From assembly GCA_022592435.1 (NCBI GenBank), contig JABYQS010000551.1, forward strand, positions 1 to 18,540: DNA of 18,540 nucleotides. Direction: 5' to 3'. Below the pieces are notes generated by a model. That model saw nothing but the letters and a program-made list of their open reading frames with translations, ran no database searches and was not told the DNA's origin. Origin of the DNA: Cerioporus squamosus. Lineage: Eukaryota; Basidiomycota; Agaricomycetes; Polyporales; Polyporaceae. Each line of letters opens with the position of its first letter. Positions within the stretch are counted from its first letter, which is position 1. Shown in pieces: positions 1 through 9,062 of this stretch. The translations under genes were made by a program, and so were the position numbers.

Positions 1-744
1 TGGTACACATTCGCTGCAAGCAGGTATGTTTCCTCCACCTATCTCTCCGTGCATGGCATTGACATTGGGGCAGGCGGTGACGATGAGTTTGACGACTTCC
101 AAAGCGCGCCTCCATCTGCCGCTCCTGCTTCCAACGCCTTCTTCGGTGCTTCTGCAGTACCCACCGCCCTGCCGCCCCCTCTGGCGGCTCAACTGGCTGC
201 CCCGCTCTCTCCCCCTGCATACCAACCGCAAGCGCCAGTCCAGTCGGTGAACAACAACAGCCTCTTCAACATGCTTTCTACCAGCGCCGCGACCCCAGCC
301 AGGCCACCGTACATGTCGCCTCCCGCTGCACCGGTCCAGAACCCGATGCAGAATGCGATGCGTCCGATGATGGCCTCTCCCCCTCCGATGGGTGCGCCCC
401 TCGTCCCGAACCAGCCGGTGATGTCGCCTGCATCTCCGCCACCCCGTGCTACCACCACCTCACCAGGAACCGGTTCACAGCAGCAGCAGAAGCCTGCGGC
501 GAGCTTCGATGACCTGTGGTCCATGTCCCTCGGGTCTGCGTCCAAGCCTGCCGGGGGAGCTGGTGGCTCGCAACAGAAGAGCATGAAGGACCTGGAGAAA
601 GAGAAGGCGCAGGCGCAGATCTGGGGAGGGAGCAGGCCTGCTGCTGGCGGTGCTGGCTTTGGGTCGTTCTCCGGTGCTCCTGCAGCTTCTAGCGCTGCGC
701 CCTCAGCGTCGGCTGGGAACGGGTTGGACGACTTGCTGCTCTGA
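1..744 (+). CDS. ENTH/epsin-type clathrin adaptor (Ent3-like), C-terminal part
   Basis: This is the 3' end of a gene that begins left of the window. Exons are 1-23 and 74-744 (stop TGA), joined across a 50-nt intron (24-73, GTATGT donor, CAG acceptor). The visible part is a disordered Pro/Ala/Ser/Met-rich tail with short trafficking motifs. DDEFDDFQSA near its start resembles the acidic-phenylalanine motif that binds AP-1/GGA ear domains. FDDLWSMSLG lies mid-tail, followed by a charged KDLEKEKAQAQIWGG segment typical of fungal Ent3 tails. The protein ends in DDLLL, a clathrin-box-like leucine cluster. Ent3/epsinR proteins bind phosphoinositides through an N-terminal ENTH domain and link clathrin and AP-1 at the trans-Golgi and endosomes. 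The ENTH domain is outside the window, so the assignment rests on the tail alone. An ArfGAP of the Age2 type, which can carry similar tails, is the main alternative. Confidence 0.65.
   Translation, partial: WYTFAASRYVSSTYLSVHGIDIGAGGDDEFDDFQSAPPSAAPASNAFFGASAVPTALPPPLAAQLAAPLSPPAYQPQAPVQSVNNNSLFNMLSTSAATPARPPYMSPPAAPVQNPMQNAMRPMMASPPPMGAPLVPNQPVMSPASPPPRATTTSPGTGSQQQQKPAASFDDLWSMSLGSASKPAGGAGGSQQKSMKDLEKEKAQAQIWGGSRPAAGGAGFGSFSGAPAASSAAPSASAGNGLDDLLL
24..73 (+). other. Intron in the Ent3-like gene
   Basis: A GTATGT donor and a GGGGCAG acceptor bound 50 nt. CATTGAC upstream of the acceptor fits a branch site. Splicing keeps the downstream reading frame open and joins upstream codons reading HSLQA to GGDDEFDD. 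The reading frame also stays open through part of the intron, so the boundary is inferred from the splice signals. Confidence 0.6.
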
Positions 745-1575
745 GTCTGAGGAACTTAAGAAAGGTGCTCCGGTTTGTTTGCTATGCATTATGTGTTTGG
801 AGATAGAGGTCCCGGTTCTGTTCTCTCGGTCTGCTGTATGGGTCAGGTACCGACTTCATTGTTGTGTTTCGGAGGTGTTATTCTGGAAGGATGCCACATG
901 CGTCTCCCTCGTCTGTTAGCCAGGCCTTGTCGCATCGTGACCACGTTGATTGCTGTCCTGATTGCAGTGCACCAGGAACGTTTTCGTGTGGTGCAGGCCC
1001 GGCAACTATCGCGACAGAATGTTCCCAACCTTGGCTCATCTTGGACTACTCACTTCCTGCCGAGTCGTAGCACCAACGTTGACAACAGATGGCAAGTCTT
1101 CGGATACCTTCGCGTGCTGTGTTTCCGTCGTCGCTTGTCGACTGTTGTACGCGATACGCATCAAAACCATACTTAAATGTTGATGACACTCATAGGTCTG
1201 AGAAGGCCGAGCGGATGATCTGGAGAACGAGCGTCACACCGAGGCCTCACGCGGGTGGCGGCGCTCCTTGCAATTGCCTCCATGCGTCCACCACCTTATC
1301 TTGACCTCATGCAGCCTCATGTCTCCCCAATGCCCGTGTTCGTCCCCGGAGTGACCTTCGCTGCCAGGGAGAGTTGTCAAGTCATGTCGCGGGCCCCTGT
1401 ACCTTACGCAAGCCGCCATACGGAGTCTCGGTGTCACTGATGGAGAAGGCGGCCTTCGTATCATGCGACCGAAGGCGACCGATAACTTGGTCCCTCAACA
1501 TCAAACCGTAGCACTTCACCGCGTGTGCTTCGGGATCCCTTCCTCGTTGAGTACTCCGTGCGATCAAAGTCGGGA
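745..1575. other. Intergenic: 3' UTR of the Ent3-like gene and upstream region of the GH20 gene
   Basis: About 830 nt without a supportable gene. The open frames here have no recognisable domain, no splice logic and mixed codon use. A CCAAT pentamer occurs at 1326-1330, about 370 nt before the GH20 start. It could be a CCAAT-binding-complex site, but a single pentamer is weak evidence. Confidence 0.5.
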
Positions 1576-1581
1576 TATATA
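1576..1581 (+). promoter_or_regulatory. Probable TATA box of the GH20 gene
   Basis: TATATA, in the context GGGATATATACC, lies about 116 nt before the GH20 start codon. It is followed by a pyrimidine-rich leader, which is the usual arrangement of a strongly transcribed fungal core promoter. Confidence 0.55.
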
Positions 1582-1635
1582 CCTCGACGGGTCACGAAGC
1601 GGGAAGCGCAGAGGCGTCCGCCCACCTCGTTCGCA

Positions 1636-1663
1636 TTCCTTCTTCCCCGTTCCTTCTTCCCCG
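1636..1663 (+). repeat. Perfect 14-bp tandem duplication in the pyrimidine leader
   Basis: The unit TTCCTTCTTCCCCG occurs twice head to tail (1636-1649 and 1650-1663), inside a CT-rich run at roughly 1618-1680 that ends just before the GH20 ATG. CT-rich blocks like this often mark transcription start regions in filamentous fungi. The duplication itself is directly visible. Confidence 0.9.
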
Positions 1664-1696
1664 CTCCTTCTCCACTACACAGACCTTTGCTTCGCC

Positions 1697-3854
1697 ATGA
1701 AGTTCCTCGCACTCGCGGCACTTGTTGCGGTAGCCTGCCAGCCCGCTTATGCTCTCTGGCCGCAACCCGCGAGCGTAGAGACGGGCAACACGACGCTCAA
1801 GCTCTCCCCCGTCTTCACGATCGCGGTCTCCGGGCTCGGGGTCCCCAGCGACGTCTGGGACGCGGTCTTCCGCACAGAGGCTACACTTAGCAAGGACAAG
1901 CTCGGCCGCCTCGTCGTCGGGCGCGGCGCGTCGGACGCATCCTCGTTCGCCAAGGCGAAGACGCTCTCGAAGCTCACGCTGTCGCTCGAGAAGGGCGCGA
2001 AGTGGACGTCCATCACGAGCGAGGCGCAGAAGGCTCCGGAGGACCGCGACGAGGCGTACCACCTGACCATCCCCTCGGACGGCTCTGCGGCGACCCTGAC
2101 CGCGAACTCAACGCTCGGTTTGTATAGAGGCCTGACGACCTTCGGCCAGCTCTGGTACGAGCACTCTGGCACGACGTACACCGTTGACGCTCCGGTCAAG
2201 ATTCAAGATGCACCTGCATACGTATGTTGCCGCGAGCTCTCTGTGATGCCGTTGTCTCATTCTTTCCCAGCCGTACCGCGGGTTTATGCTTGACACCGCG
2301 CGTAACTAGTGAGTCTCTGTCGACATGTGCCTCAGTCCTGGAGTTGATCCATGTCCGTTTAGCTTCCCCGTCGCGGACATCAAGCGTACTCTCGATGCGA
2401 TGAGCATGGTCAAGGTGTGTCCTCGTTATTTGGTTTGGAAGATGGAGAGTAGGACTGGAATGCGAAGGAAGGAGACTATGGCAGTTTGCTATTGCAAGGA
2501 CATGTCTCTAGTCCATGTCTGATGACGTCAGAGCATTTAGAAGCGTTGAATATGCGCGATCGCTCTTGGTGGCGATGCACCTGCACATACCTCAGACTCT
2601 GTTCTGCCCTTCGCTGCGCAAACGTGACTAACTCGCATGCCTAGCTTAATCAATTCCACTGGCATATCGTCGACAGCCAGAGCTTCCCGCTCCAGATCCC
2701 TGGCTTCACCGATCTTGCCGCCAAGGGAGCGTACGACTCTACCAAGATCTACACGGCCAACGACGTCAAGGATATCGTTTCCTACGCTGGTGCTGTAAGG
2801 TTGATTCCATTCGTCCGACGAAGTTCATATTGAATATCAGTTACTTGCAGCGTGGCATCGACGTGATGGTCGAGATCGACACCCCTGGCCACACTGCGAT
2901 CATTGCGGAGGCACATCCTGAGTTCGTTGCTTGCCCTGGTGCTACGCCCTGGGCGACTTACGCGAACGGTACGTGCACCACTCACGAATCTTTTGAACTC
3001 TTCTCTCTGACAGTCACTATGCAGAGCCTCCTGCGGGTCAGCTCCGATTTGCGGATGCGAACGTCACAAAATACATCGGGGATCTCTTCAGCGCTGTAAC
3101 CAAGATGTTCCCCTCGACGATGTTCAGCACCGGTGGCGACGAGCTCAACACGAACTGCTACGACATTGACGAGCCCACCCAGGCGACCCTCAACTCGACC
3201 GGCCGCACGCTTGAGCAGGCGCTCGACGACTTCACCAAGTCCACTCACAAGGTCCTCCAGGACAACAAGAAGACTCCGGTGGTCTGGGAGGAGATGGTCC
3301 TCGCGCACAATGTGACGCTTTCAGCAGACACCAAGGTCATCGTCTGGATTTCCTCCGCCAACGTCAAGGCTGTTGCGGAGAGCGGCCACAAGCTCATCCA
3401 CGGCGCGTCTGACTACTTCTACCTGGTGCGTCGCATACCGAATCCATAGCATACTCTCCTGACAGAGCTTGTTATTCAGGACTGCGGCCATGGCGCCTGG
3501 GTCGGCGACTTCCCCACCGGCAACAGCTGGTGCGACCCCTTCAAGAGCTGGCAGCTCTCGTACACGTTCGACCCCGTCGCGAATCTCACCGCCGACGAGG
3601 CAAGTCTCGTTCTCGGCGGCCAGCACCTCCTCTGGGCGGAGCAGTCCGGCCCCGCGAACCTCGACGATACCGTCTGGCCGCGCGCCGCGTCATCTGCGGA
3701 GCTCTTCTGGACCGGGCCTGGCGGGAACGTCAGCACTGCGCTCCCCCGTTTGCACGACGTTGCCTACCGCATGCGCCAGCGCGGCATCAACGCGATCCCG
3801 CTCCAGCCTGAATGGTGCGCTCTCCGCCCGGGCGCGTGCGATCTTACTGCTTGA
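1697..3854 (+). CDS. Secreted beta-N-acetylhexosaminidase, glycoside hydrolase family 20
   Basis: The enzyme removes terminal GlcNAc/GalNAc from chitooligosaccharides and glycans outside the cell or in the wall (EC 3.2.1.52). Exons are 1697-2221, 2271-2308, 2363-2414, 2645-2794, 2851-2968, 3025-3425 and 3480-3854. They total 1659 nt and encode 552 aa, the usual length for fungal GH20. The ATG at 1697 opens a signal peptide (MKFLALAALVAVACQPAYA) followed by LWPQP, the typical mature start. Residues 20-175 form the N-terminal alpha/beta domain. The TIM barrel begins at PYRGFMLDTARNY (substrate Arg about 178), then FHWHIVDSQSFPL (about 209-221) and EIDTPGHT. STGGDELN carries the catalytic Asp-Glu pair at about 333-334. 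DYFYLDCG and LLWAEQSG line the sugar pocket. Family residues are intact and the protein should be active. The frame stays open upstream to 1463, but that stretch covers the TATA box and leader. Confidence 0.95.
2415..2644 (+). other. Unusually long intron 3 of the GH20 gene
   Basis: It runs from a GTGTGT donor after the codons for SMVK to a CTAG acceptor before LNQFHWH. The other five introns of this gene are 49-56 nt, while this one is 230 nt. The spliced product MSMVKLNQFHWH matches the conserved GH20 core, so no missing exon is needed. It contains the palindrome TGACGTCA at 2523-2530. Confidence 0.8.
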
Positions 3855-4200
3855 GTTGAAGGGGCAATAGCTCTCGCTCAAGAGCTCGTTTGTCTGCCTT
3901 TGACTTTTTGTTATACGAGACAGGCGTGTACAGCTCTAATACCGCATTTAATGGCAGCGTTGAACCGGTTTGAGTAGTTGACACGGTGGCTGCCCTCGTA
4001 CACCGATCATGGAAGTATCACATACGTCGATCTATGGTTGCTCCATAGAAGAAACATGCAGAGCCTGAGCAGCCGCAGAAGTGAGGGGGGGTATAGTATC
4101 ATGTACTAGCTTAGGCCTACAAGCAACGGCCGAACATAGGCGCTGACGTCTCCTTGCCTCTCTCCAATTTTCTCGCTGCACTTAGAATCGACAAGGCGAT
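3855..4200. other. Intergenic: GH20 3' region and upstream region of the first F-box gene
   Basis: About 345 nt. No gene is supported. There is no canonical AATAAA after the GH20 stop. A G-run followed by GTATAGTATC at about 4085-4100 is the only TATA-like element before the F-box start at 4201, and it is weak. Confidence 0.5.
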
Positions 4201-5920
4201 ATGTTCGCTCGCGGGAACGGCACCACACCTCCGGACGACGTATTGCGGATGATCTTCGAGCAGCTGGAACTCCCTGCGCTTGCCCCGGGCACTGACCGGG
4301 ATAGTACGCGTCGGGATGCGCTGCTGGAAAGTCGACGGACACTGGGGCGTTCTGCTTGTGTCTGCAAAGCATTCTACGGGCATGCTGTCCGTGTGCTTTG
4401 GCGACATCTTGACGATTTGTTGCCGGTGCTGCGCCTGCTGTCCTCATTCACGGAGGTTGGCGAAAATTCAAAATCTGCCACGTATGTGAGTGTCATGATC
4501 GATCGACCAGCTGGACATGTTATTATCAGATTATGACCATCTTCGTGCTCAGATGCTATGCGACAACATAACCAGCACGGAATTTGACCGCCTTGCACAC
4601 TATGCCTCTTTCGTGACAACAGTGGGCGTCAGGAAATCGGGGACTCCTACCAGACGCAGGATATCGGCCGCAACATGGGTGCACCTCGGACGCCAAGCTT
4701 CGGGAAAAGCACTGCTCCCAAATCTCCGAGAGCTCAATTGGATCTTGACATCCACTGAATGCTGCGGGTTGCTGTATATCGTCCCCCCGTCACTCACACA
4801 TCTCACTATAAGCATGCGTTCGAACGACGACGGCGATCAACGAGCGCAGGAGATGGCCTTCCGAACGCTACTCTCCGCGGTCTTCACGATAGCACCGGAC
4901 ATTTCGAGTCTCTCCCTGGAGACTGGCGCTAGCTCGAGAATGGCCATCTCCGCTGCACCCATCGCTAGACTTCGTCATCTGCGGACGTTGGATTTTGGTG
5001 GGCGGACAGAGATCAGTGCAGACTCCTTGCGGCCCCTCGCCGCCCTCGAGGGTCTGCAACACCTTGTACTCGGTTCAGTAAAGGACGTCTCTCCACCAGT
5101 AAAAGTCGAAGAGGTCGTTTCGTCGCAGATCGGATTCAATGGCCTTGAAACCCTCGCTGTCGATTTGCACCCCACGCAGGACCACATGTACAGGCATCTC
5201 TCGTCACCACATCTCACCGAACTCAAGATCAGAGTATATCCTCTTACTTCCACATCGTCCTTCCATCGTACTTGCCAGGCATGGGCACGCGCCTTCCCCT
5301 CGCTACGGACTATAGACTGCGGTTTCTTTCGCTTCGACCGGCCTGAACGTGAGCCATTGGCGCGCGTAATCAGCCCCCTTTTCGCACTCCCCACGATCTC
5401 CTCCTTCTGCCTACGCCTGGCGGGAGGAGAGTGGACCGTCGGTGATGCGGATATCCGCGACATATCCATGGCGTGGCCGAACCTGGCGACGTTAGAACTA
5501 GACTTCCCGGTCTCGAGAGCCACCAATCCGGAGTGGCTCGGGATCGCATCGCTCCTCGATCTCGCGCTGCATTGTCCGCAATTGAGGAAGCTCCGTCTTC
5601 CTCTGTTCAACATGTCGCGGACGGTCCTGGTGAACATCGACAACTACCCGCTGCTGGACCATGGCCTGCAAGAGCTGAAATTCGACCGTTTCGTCGTCGA
5701 GTTTGATCGGTATTCGCTTTCTGCCTTGCTCCTCGACCGTCTTTTCCCGCACCTGGAGCTTGGGGGAAGCGAATATGCCATGGACCCAGACGGAGGTTGG
5801 GAAAGAGTCGTGTACAGCATCTGGCTGTGTCAGCGGGCTCGACGTCAGCAGGAGCAGCGTGCGCGGCCCGGGTCTCGTGTAGCTGAAGGGTCGGCCGTTG
5901 TTCTTGGAAAGGTTGCATGA
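4201..5920 (+). CDS. F-box protein with leucine-rich-repeat-like region (copy A)
   Basis: Exons are 4201-4485 and 4553-5920, with a GTGAGT donor, a TGCTCAG acceptor and a 67-nt phase-0 intron. The product is 550 aa. Residues about 9-65 fit a basidiomycete F-box-like domain: TPPDDVLRMIFEQLEL, then a divergent loop, then SACVCKAFYGHAVRVLWRHL. The rest carries irregular leucine-rich strands such as LRELNWIL, LTHLTISM, LRTLDFGG, LQHLVLGS, LTELKIRV, LATLELDF and LRKLRLPL. These form a solenoid-like substrate-recognition region. By family knowledge it would recruit a target to a Skp1-cullin-F-box ubiquitin ligase, but the target cannot be inferred. The 3' splice site was placed by alignment with the downstream paralogue, whose exon 2 begins at the equivalent MLSSEVSPEEWDRL (MLCDNITSTEFDRL here). 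A polyadenylation-like hexamer follows the stop. Confidence 0.82.
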
Positions 5921-5933
5921 AACTGCGCTTGGG

Positions 5934-5939
5934 AATAAA
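5934..5939 (+). promoter_or_regulatory. Polyadenylation-signal-like AATAAA after F-box copy A
   Basis: An exact AATAAA lies 14 nt after the TGA stop. The position is close to the stop, but the motif is canonical and no better candidate is seen nearby. Confidence 0.45.
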
Positions 5940-6404
5940 TAACCGGTAAGCCGCCCCGCTGCATCCTGCTTTGATATCATACTGAATCCAAGCCTGTAGG
6001 AGAAGCGTGAATAGCAGCGTCACGCCCTCGGACTGGCGTGATATATCCGGGGTCCTGGTTGGGTATGTTTCTCTCTCGAACCATGCGGTCGACGTCGTCT
6101 CATCTACAACGATGCTTAGCAGGCAACGCGCGATGTATTCACTTCCTGCGTATGCTAGCAAGCTGTGGGACTTGCCAATCGTTGGACGGTGGGGCCGTGG
6201 TCCAATGTTTGCGAGCACCAGGTCGAACGTATCATGTTTGAACAGTTGCGCGGTACCGTAACTTGCGAGGATGATGTCTGGGTAACCCCGTCTACGTCCT
6301 TCATGGACCGTCGGACCGTCGGCTATGACAGAGCAGGGCCGGTCGCCTCGAGGCGCTGGTTTTTAGCTGCAAGTTCTTGAACTTTGTTTTCGTGCCAGCA
6401 CACC

Positions 6405-6412
6405 ATTATATT
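6405..6412 (+). promoter_or_regulatory. Possible TATA element of F-box copy B
   Basis: ATTATATT lies about 90 nt before the start codon and precedes the CT-rich leader. The spacing is reasonable, but the sequence is a degenerate TATA, so support is limited. Confidence 0.3.
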
Positions 6413-6496
6413 CGCGCTGGCAGTCGCTCGGTCTCTTCGAACGCGTTCCACGTCCCGCCTATCCCTCCCTCTTATCGATTTTTGTTCTCTCTCAGT

Positions 6497-8140
6497 ATGG
6501 TTCCTCGGGCTGACAACTTGAATGAGGACATCCTGCACGCAATATTCAAATGCCTGGACCGGACGGCTTGGCTGGACTTCGACTACGGGGCGAAGCGGCG
6601 CACCTTCGCGCGTTCCGCTCGCGTCTGCAAAGCTTTCCATCGTCCCGCCATTCGCGTGCTGTGGCAGAGACTCGAGGACCTCATCCCCTTGTTCCGGATA
6701 CTTCCATCATTCGCGCAGGTGGGGCCTGATGGCAGCGGGGGCGAAGTCTTCGTGAGTTACCGTCAATACTGGTTTACCTCCATCGTGGCTGACCCTTAAT
6801 GCCAGATGCTCTCCAGCGAAGTCTCCCCTGAGGAATGGGACCGCCTCAAGTTACACGCATTGTGCGTGGCATCCTTGGGGAACCTCCCACCTTCGCGACA
6901 CGGTGGCCCTTCCACTAGGAGGGTGCTTGCGCCTGCAACTTGGGCGTACATAGCGAGGCTTAACGCTGGAAAGCCTCTCTTGCCCCATCTCCTTCAACTG
7001 ACGTGGGTCTGGACGTCCTCACAAAGCACCGAGTCCTTCGAAGTCATCTGACATGACTCACGAACCGACAAGGAACGCATACGCGGCGATCAGAAGCAGG
7101 ACGAGCTGTCCTCAGTCAGGCTGATGGTGTCGACCGCACTGTCAGGTGCACCGGACCTTCGTGTCCTGCACGTCAACGTCGGAACCCCGCGAATGGCAGT
7201 AGTGGTACCGCTCGTCGGGAGACTGGAGAAGCTTCGTAAGCTGAGTCTGGCGAACTGCAAGGCGGACGCGGACGCCCTCCGTGTCGCTGCGGGCAAGGGT
7301 CTGACTTTCCTCTATCTTCACGAAGTCGACCTTCCGGACGCAGTGGAACCCCCGTTCTGTGGGTTTACTCGCTTGGAGATGCTCGTCATCGATGTTCACC
7401 CCACCACCAATCGCATGCACGAGGTTTTCTCGTCCCCTCATCTCGTTGATCTCCGGATCGAGTACTATCCTGCCGTCACTCAGGGAACATTCCTGAGAAG
7501 CTGTGAGCTGTGGGCGCGCTGCTTCCCCGCTCTGCGTCGAGTTGAATGCAGCTTCGAAGGAGTAGTGCCTCCAGAGAGTGCGGCGGCTCATGTTGTCAGC
7601 TCGATCACCCACGTCTTGAAGCACCTTCTCCCCCTCTCTACTATCACCCACCTCGTCGTGAACTATCCCGAGGGCGAGTTCACTGTGGACGACACGGATA
7701 TAGACAACCTCACGCAAGCTTGGCCAAATCTAGCGGCTTTAGAGCTCGGGCCACCGGTGACCGCATTTCCATTTGGTCCTCAGCCGGTCATCACTGAAAG
7801 CCCAGGAGTGGATTCCTTGCGCTATTTGACGGCAAGATGCCCCCAGTTGCGCTCGCTTCGACTTCCTCATCTCAGGCTCGCCAAGGCGGTTCTGGATGGG
7901 CTCAACGACTACGCACAGCTCGACCATGAGATGCGCCGCCTCCACATCTACAGAGTGGATATCGCAGATTGGCCGCTTGGAGGCCGGCTCCTCGATTGTT
8001 TCTTTCCGCGCTTGGATATAGATGAGTCCATTTTCAAAGCGACACCGGCGGGTGGTTGGGATCGCCTGGAGTATGAGACCCTAGACGCTCAGTATGCACG
8101 TCGCGTAGCTGCGGGGGAAGATCCAAATGACGGGTGGTAA
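6497..8140 (+). CDS. F-box/LRR-like paralogue (copy B), interrupted by an in-frame TGA; possible pseudogene
   Basis: Tandem paralogue of the gene at 4201. Exon 1 is 6497-6751 (F-box: LNEDILHAIFKCL, then SARVCKAFHRPAIRVLWQRL). The 54-nt intron 6752-6805 sits where copy A has its intron. Coding sequence resumes at 6806 (MLSSEVSPEEWDRL) and reads to a TGA at 7049-7051. After it the same frame is open again to the TAA at 8138-8140, about 362 codons. The post-stop part is clearly homologous to copy A: GDQKQDELSSVRLM pairs with GDQRAQEMAFRTLL, and CPQLRSLRLP with CPQLRKLRLP. Three readings are possible. It may be a recent nonsense mutation. A GTGGGT donor at 7003 and a CAG ending at 7119 could remove 117 nt in frame. 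Or translation could restart at ATG 7124. I see no second lesion. Function would match copy A if expressed. Confidence 0.68.
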
Positions 8141-9062
8141 GAGAGAGGGCAAGAAGTAAGAGTCCAAGGTGAGCGGAAGGACACATTTCAATCGACTCGA
8201 AACTTACAAGAGAACAAGAGAACAATCGTTTTCATTCAGAGTCACATTCAGGGCTCCACTTCGACCCTAGAGTGTTGCGCTTGCATGGTATCTTGTCTCT
8301 GAAAATTGTGTTGTCTTGATTTGTACCCTGTGACCGAAGGTTCACCTGTCTGGATTGTATACAGACAATGTTAGGGGGGCTGAGAATAGGATTGCAACCC
8401 TTACGAGCGTGTTACATCAAAGCAGAATGAGCTCTCAGAATTATGGTAAGTGCTTACGCATTGTTGTTACTGGCGAGGAGGAGTACCAAAGATTCGATCG
8501 GGAAGCCGATAGCTTGGGATCCTAACAAACACAAACAAGGTAAGTGCCACCACACAGGGCCTCCTCCGAATCTACTTTAGTACTTATACGTGGCTGCGCT
8601 ACATGCTATGTTCAGTATCCCCTCTAGTACTAGTCAGATCAGTCAACATTAAAAGCAGCGATTTGTAGCCTTCCGCAACTGAGGCATACCGCAACTCGAT
8701 GTTATAGTATGTCTTGACGACTCACCGTGACGGCCTGGACTTGTACTCATGCACGCATATGCTTCTTTAACGCCACAGTGCCATTGAGTATGCAACGACT
8801 CAAAACTTGTCTATTCGTTGACAATAGTAGTGCATCTGACTGAAAGCTTGCGCTCGTCATCTTGCCAGTGGACATGCACGATGCTGCGTCATCAATGGTA
8901 ATATGGCCATAGACCAGGCTCGTGGCGAACAAGCTCAAGGTTTGACATGCGGATGAAGTGAGGAATGCTTGTACGTAGCCTCATGGTCAAGAGCGCTGAA
9001 GTCCTAGGACCCGGAGTTGTCACTTCGTCCCGTCGACCTTGCACGTCCACTCGCCTCATAAG
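8141..9062. other. Gene-free region before the HET gene
   Basis: About 920 nt with lower GC than the flanking exons. I see no supportable ORF, tRNA, inverted-repeat element or TATA box close to 9063. A short direct repeat of AAGAGAAC occurs at about 8210-8225. It presumably holds the 3' UTR of F-box copy B and the promoter of the HET gene. Confidence 0.5.

Larger units (their letters stand above)
5921..6496. other. Intergenic between the two F-box paralogues
   Basis: About 575 nt without a supportable gene. It holds the AATAAA of copy A, a short direct repeat of GACCGTCG at about 6305-6320, and a CT-rich run at about 6450-6495 leading into copy B. The open frames on both strands show no recognisable domain. 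Confidence 0.5.

Noticed and set aside
775..1176. 133-codon ORF downstream of the Ent3-like gene
   Set aside because: No domain, no codon bias and no homology I recognise; it overlaps several equally long ORFs in other frames.
1463..1696. In-frame N-terminal extension of the GH20 ORF by 78 codons
   Set aside because: It covers the TATA box and CT-rich leader, and a clear signal peptide begins at the ATG at 1697.
2519..2610. Possible intronic C/D-box snoRNA in the long GH20 intron
   Set aside because: A TGATGA C-box-like hexamer is present, but no CTGA D box at the right distance and no terminal stem were found.
6007..6261. 84-codon ORF between the F-box genes
   Set aside because: No recognisable domain; overlaps competing ORFs on both strands in an intergenic stretch.
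6377..6496. 40-codon N-terminal extension of F-box copy B
   Set aside because: It spans the TATA-like and CT-rich promoter sequence, and the ATG at 6497 gives a start directly before the F-box, like copy A.
8141..9062. tRNA or transposon remnant in the gene-free region
   Set aside because: No T-loop consensus with matching stems, no terminal inverted repeats and no transposase or reverse-transcriptase fragments were seen.
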